DNA of 64,000 nucleotides, taken from assembly GCF_022496765.1 (NCBI RefSeq), contig NZ_VANV01000017.1, forward strand, positions 62,001-126,000. Direction: 5' to 3'. Of the stretch, positions 63,232 to 64,000 are shown in pieces; positions within the stretch are counted from its first letter, which is position 1, and every line of letters begins with the position of its first letter. Made by a program: the position numbers and the translations under genes. The notes under the pieces were generated by a model. That model made no database searches. It was given only the letters and a program-made list of their open reading frames with translations, and was not told where the DNA came from. Origin of the DNA: Acidaminobacter sp. JC074 (GTDB taxonomy: Bacteria; Bacillota; Clostridia; Peptostreptococcales; Acidaminobacteraceae).

Positions 63232-64000
63232 AATGTAACTTACCTCTATTCTCCCTTAATCTTATCGTCGCTTCAGGCAACTCTACCTTAGGTGCATCAG
63301 GGTGTAACAACCATGTTGCAGCATAATGTGTATCTGTAACCTTAAACATAGGTGGTTGCTCCTCAAAGTCAATTTTCATTGCATACTTGTTACGAGGTGC
63401 AAATGCATCACCCTTAGGTGGGAAAATCATATTCGGTGGTGTCCCAGCAATAGCATCTAGATGTTTAGATGTTGCAAGGTTAGGCATTGATGATAACAAG
63501 GCCCAAGTATATGGATGTTTTGGATCATAGAAGATTTCTTCTGTTTCACCGTATTCAACTATCTTACCTGCATACATAACAGCAACTCTGTCAGCTACGT
63601 TGGCTACAACACCTAAGTCATGTGTAATGAATATAATCGATAGTTTTCTTTGTAATTTAAGTTCATTGATCAGCTCAAGAATCTTACCTTGAATCGTTAC
63701 ATCAAGTGAAGTTGTCGGCTCATCACAAATCAGTACTTCTGCATTATTTGCTAGTGCTATGGCAATAACAATTCTCTGTCTCATACCACCTGAAAACTGG
63801 TGTGGAAACTGATTGAATCTCTTTTCTGGCTCGCTGATGCCAACACGAGTTAATAACTCAAGCACCCTTTCTTTAGCCATAGCCTTAGGCATGCCTTGCT
63901 TGTAGATCAAAGCCTCTGCAATTTGCTTACCAACCGTTTGAATTGGGTTTAATGAAGACATTGGATCCTGGAAGATCATAGAGATCTTAGAACCTCTAAT
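63221..64000 (-). CDS. OppD-like ABC ATPase, 3' part (gene continues to the right)
   Basis: About 260 residues visible; the frame stays open to the window edge ([20 protein letters not shown]), so the Walker A end is outside. Seen here: Q-loop MIFQDPM, signature [11 protein letters not shown], Walker [15 protein letters not shown]-loop [10 protein letters not shown] and a C-terminal end without the usual cluster-type cysteines. Partner of the 621-residue OppF-like protein. Confidence 0.9.
   Translation of the reverse strand: MRGSKISMIFQDPMSSLNPIQTVGKQIAEALIYKQGMPKAMAKERVLELLTRVGISEPEKRFNQFPHQFSGGMRQRIVIAIALANNAEVLICDEPTTSLDVTIQGKILELINELKLQRKLSIIFITHDLGVVANVADRVAVMYAGKIVEYGETEEIFYDPKHPYTWALLSSMPNLATSKHLDAIAGTPPNMIFPPKGDAFAPRNKYAMKIDFEEQPPMFKVTDTHYAATWLLHPDAPKVELPEATIRLRENRGKLHYGK

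Overview
The window is a chromosomal segment of an AT-rich, Gram-positive-type bacterium, most likely a low-GC Bacillota (Clostridia or an Erysipelotrichia/Haloplasma-like relative). The reasons are the strong GGAGG-type ribosome binding sites, many lipoproteins with a Cys lipobox, U-tailed hairpin terminators, a tRNA with encoded CCA, two oligopeptide ABC systems, HD-GYP/GGDEF signalling proteins and a monofunctional peptidoglycan transglycosylase. No insertion sequence, prophage, CRISPR array or rRNA was seen. The species cannot be named from the sequence alone.

Region by region. 1-8 kb: the end of an M29 aminopeptidase, then minus-strand genes for small membrane or exported proteins (two adjacent DUF2569 paralogues), a P-loop kinase, an M42 aminopeptidase and an acyltransferase-like protein. 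8-24.4 kb: a glycan-use island. It holds a sugar ABC importer (binding protein and two permeases, no ATPase), a glycerophosphodiester phosphodiesterase, a histidine phosphatase, a GHL6-type hydrolase, MgtC, a GH36 alpha-galactosidase, a GH95 alpha-L-fucosidase, three AraC regulators, and a purine nucleoside phosphorylase coupled to a LacI repressor with its palindromic operator. 24.4-32.3 kb: an HD-GYP phosphodiesterase with a sigma-28-like promoter, tRNA-Thr(GGT), an XRE/transglycosylase pair, and an RND efflux operon whose promoter carries a TetR-type operator. 32.3-42.2 kb: an orphan GltD-like oxidoreductase, a DUF2284 protein, a TVP38 protein, a GGDEF protein divergent from a sensor kinase with degenerate ATP-binding motifs, and a TetR/radical-SAM/DUF3841 module around a shared 19-bp operator. 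42.3-49.8 kb: a DUF47/PiT phosphate transporter, a small three-gene membrane/HEAT operon, a calcium-loop protein with a second sigma-28-like promoter, and a four-gene RlmI-phosphatase-GNAT-kinase operon.

50-64 kb: two oligopeptide ABC systems on the minus strand. The first is complete (oppA, hairpin, oppB-C-D-F and a 70-residue membrane protein). The second is cut by the window end: oppD-like, a 621-residue oppF-like ATPase, then an InlB-repeat lipoprotein and two membrane proteins in one overlapping operon. Between them lie an SDR with missing catalytic residues, an unknown protein, and a tetR gene interrupted by an early in-frame stop.

The most unusual item is the 621-residue OppF-like ATPase. 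About 300 charged, coiled-coil-like residues sit inside its nucleotide-binding domain, between Walker A and the Q-loop. It is overlapped by and probably co-translated with the lipoprotein and membrane proteins. The first OppF has a different, shorter insertion in front of Walker A. Other points of interest are the two sigma-28-like promoters that may tie c-di-GMP turnover and the calcium-loop protein to motility, the interrupted tetR next to an inverted repeat in the SDR promoter, and the divergent TetR operator at 40.7 kb.
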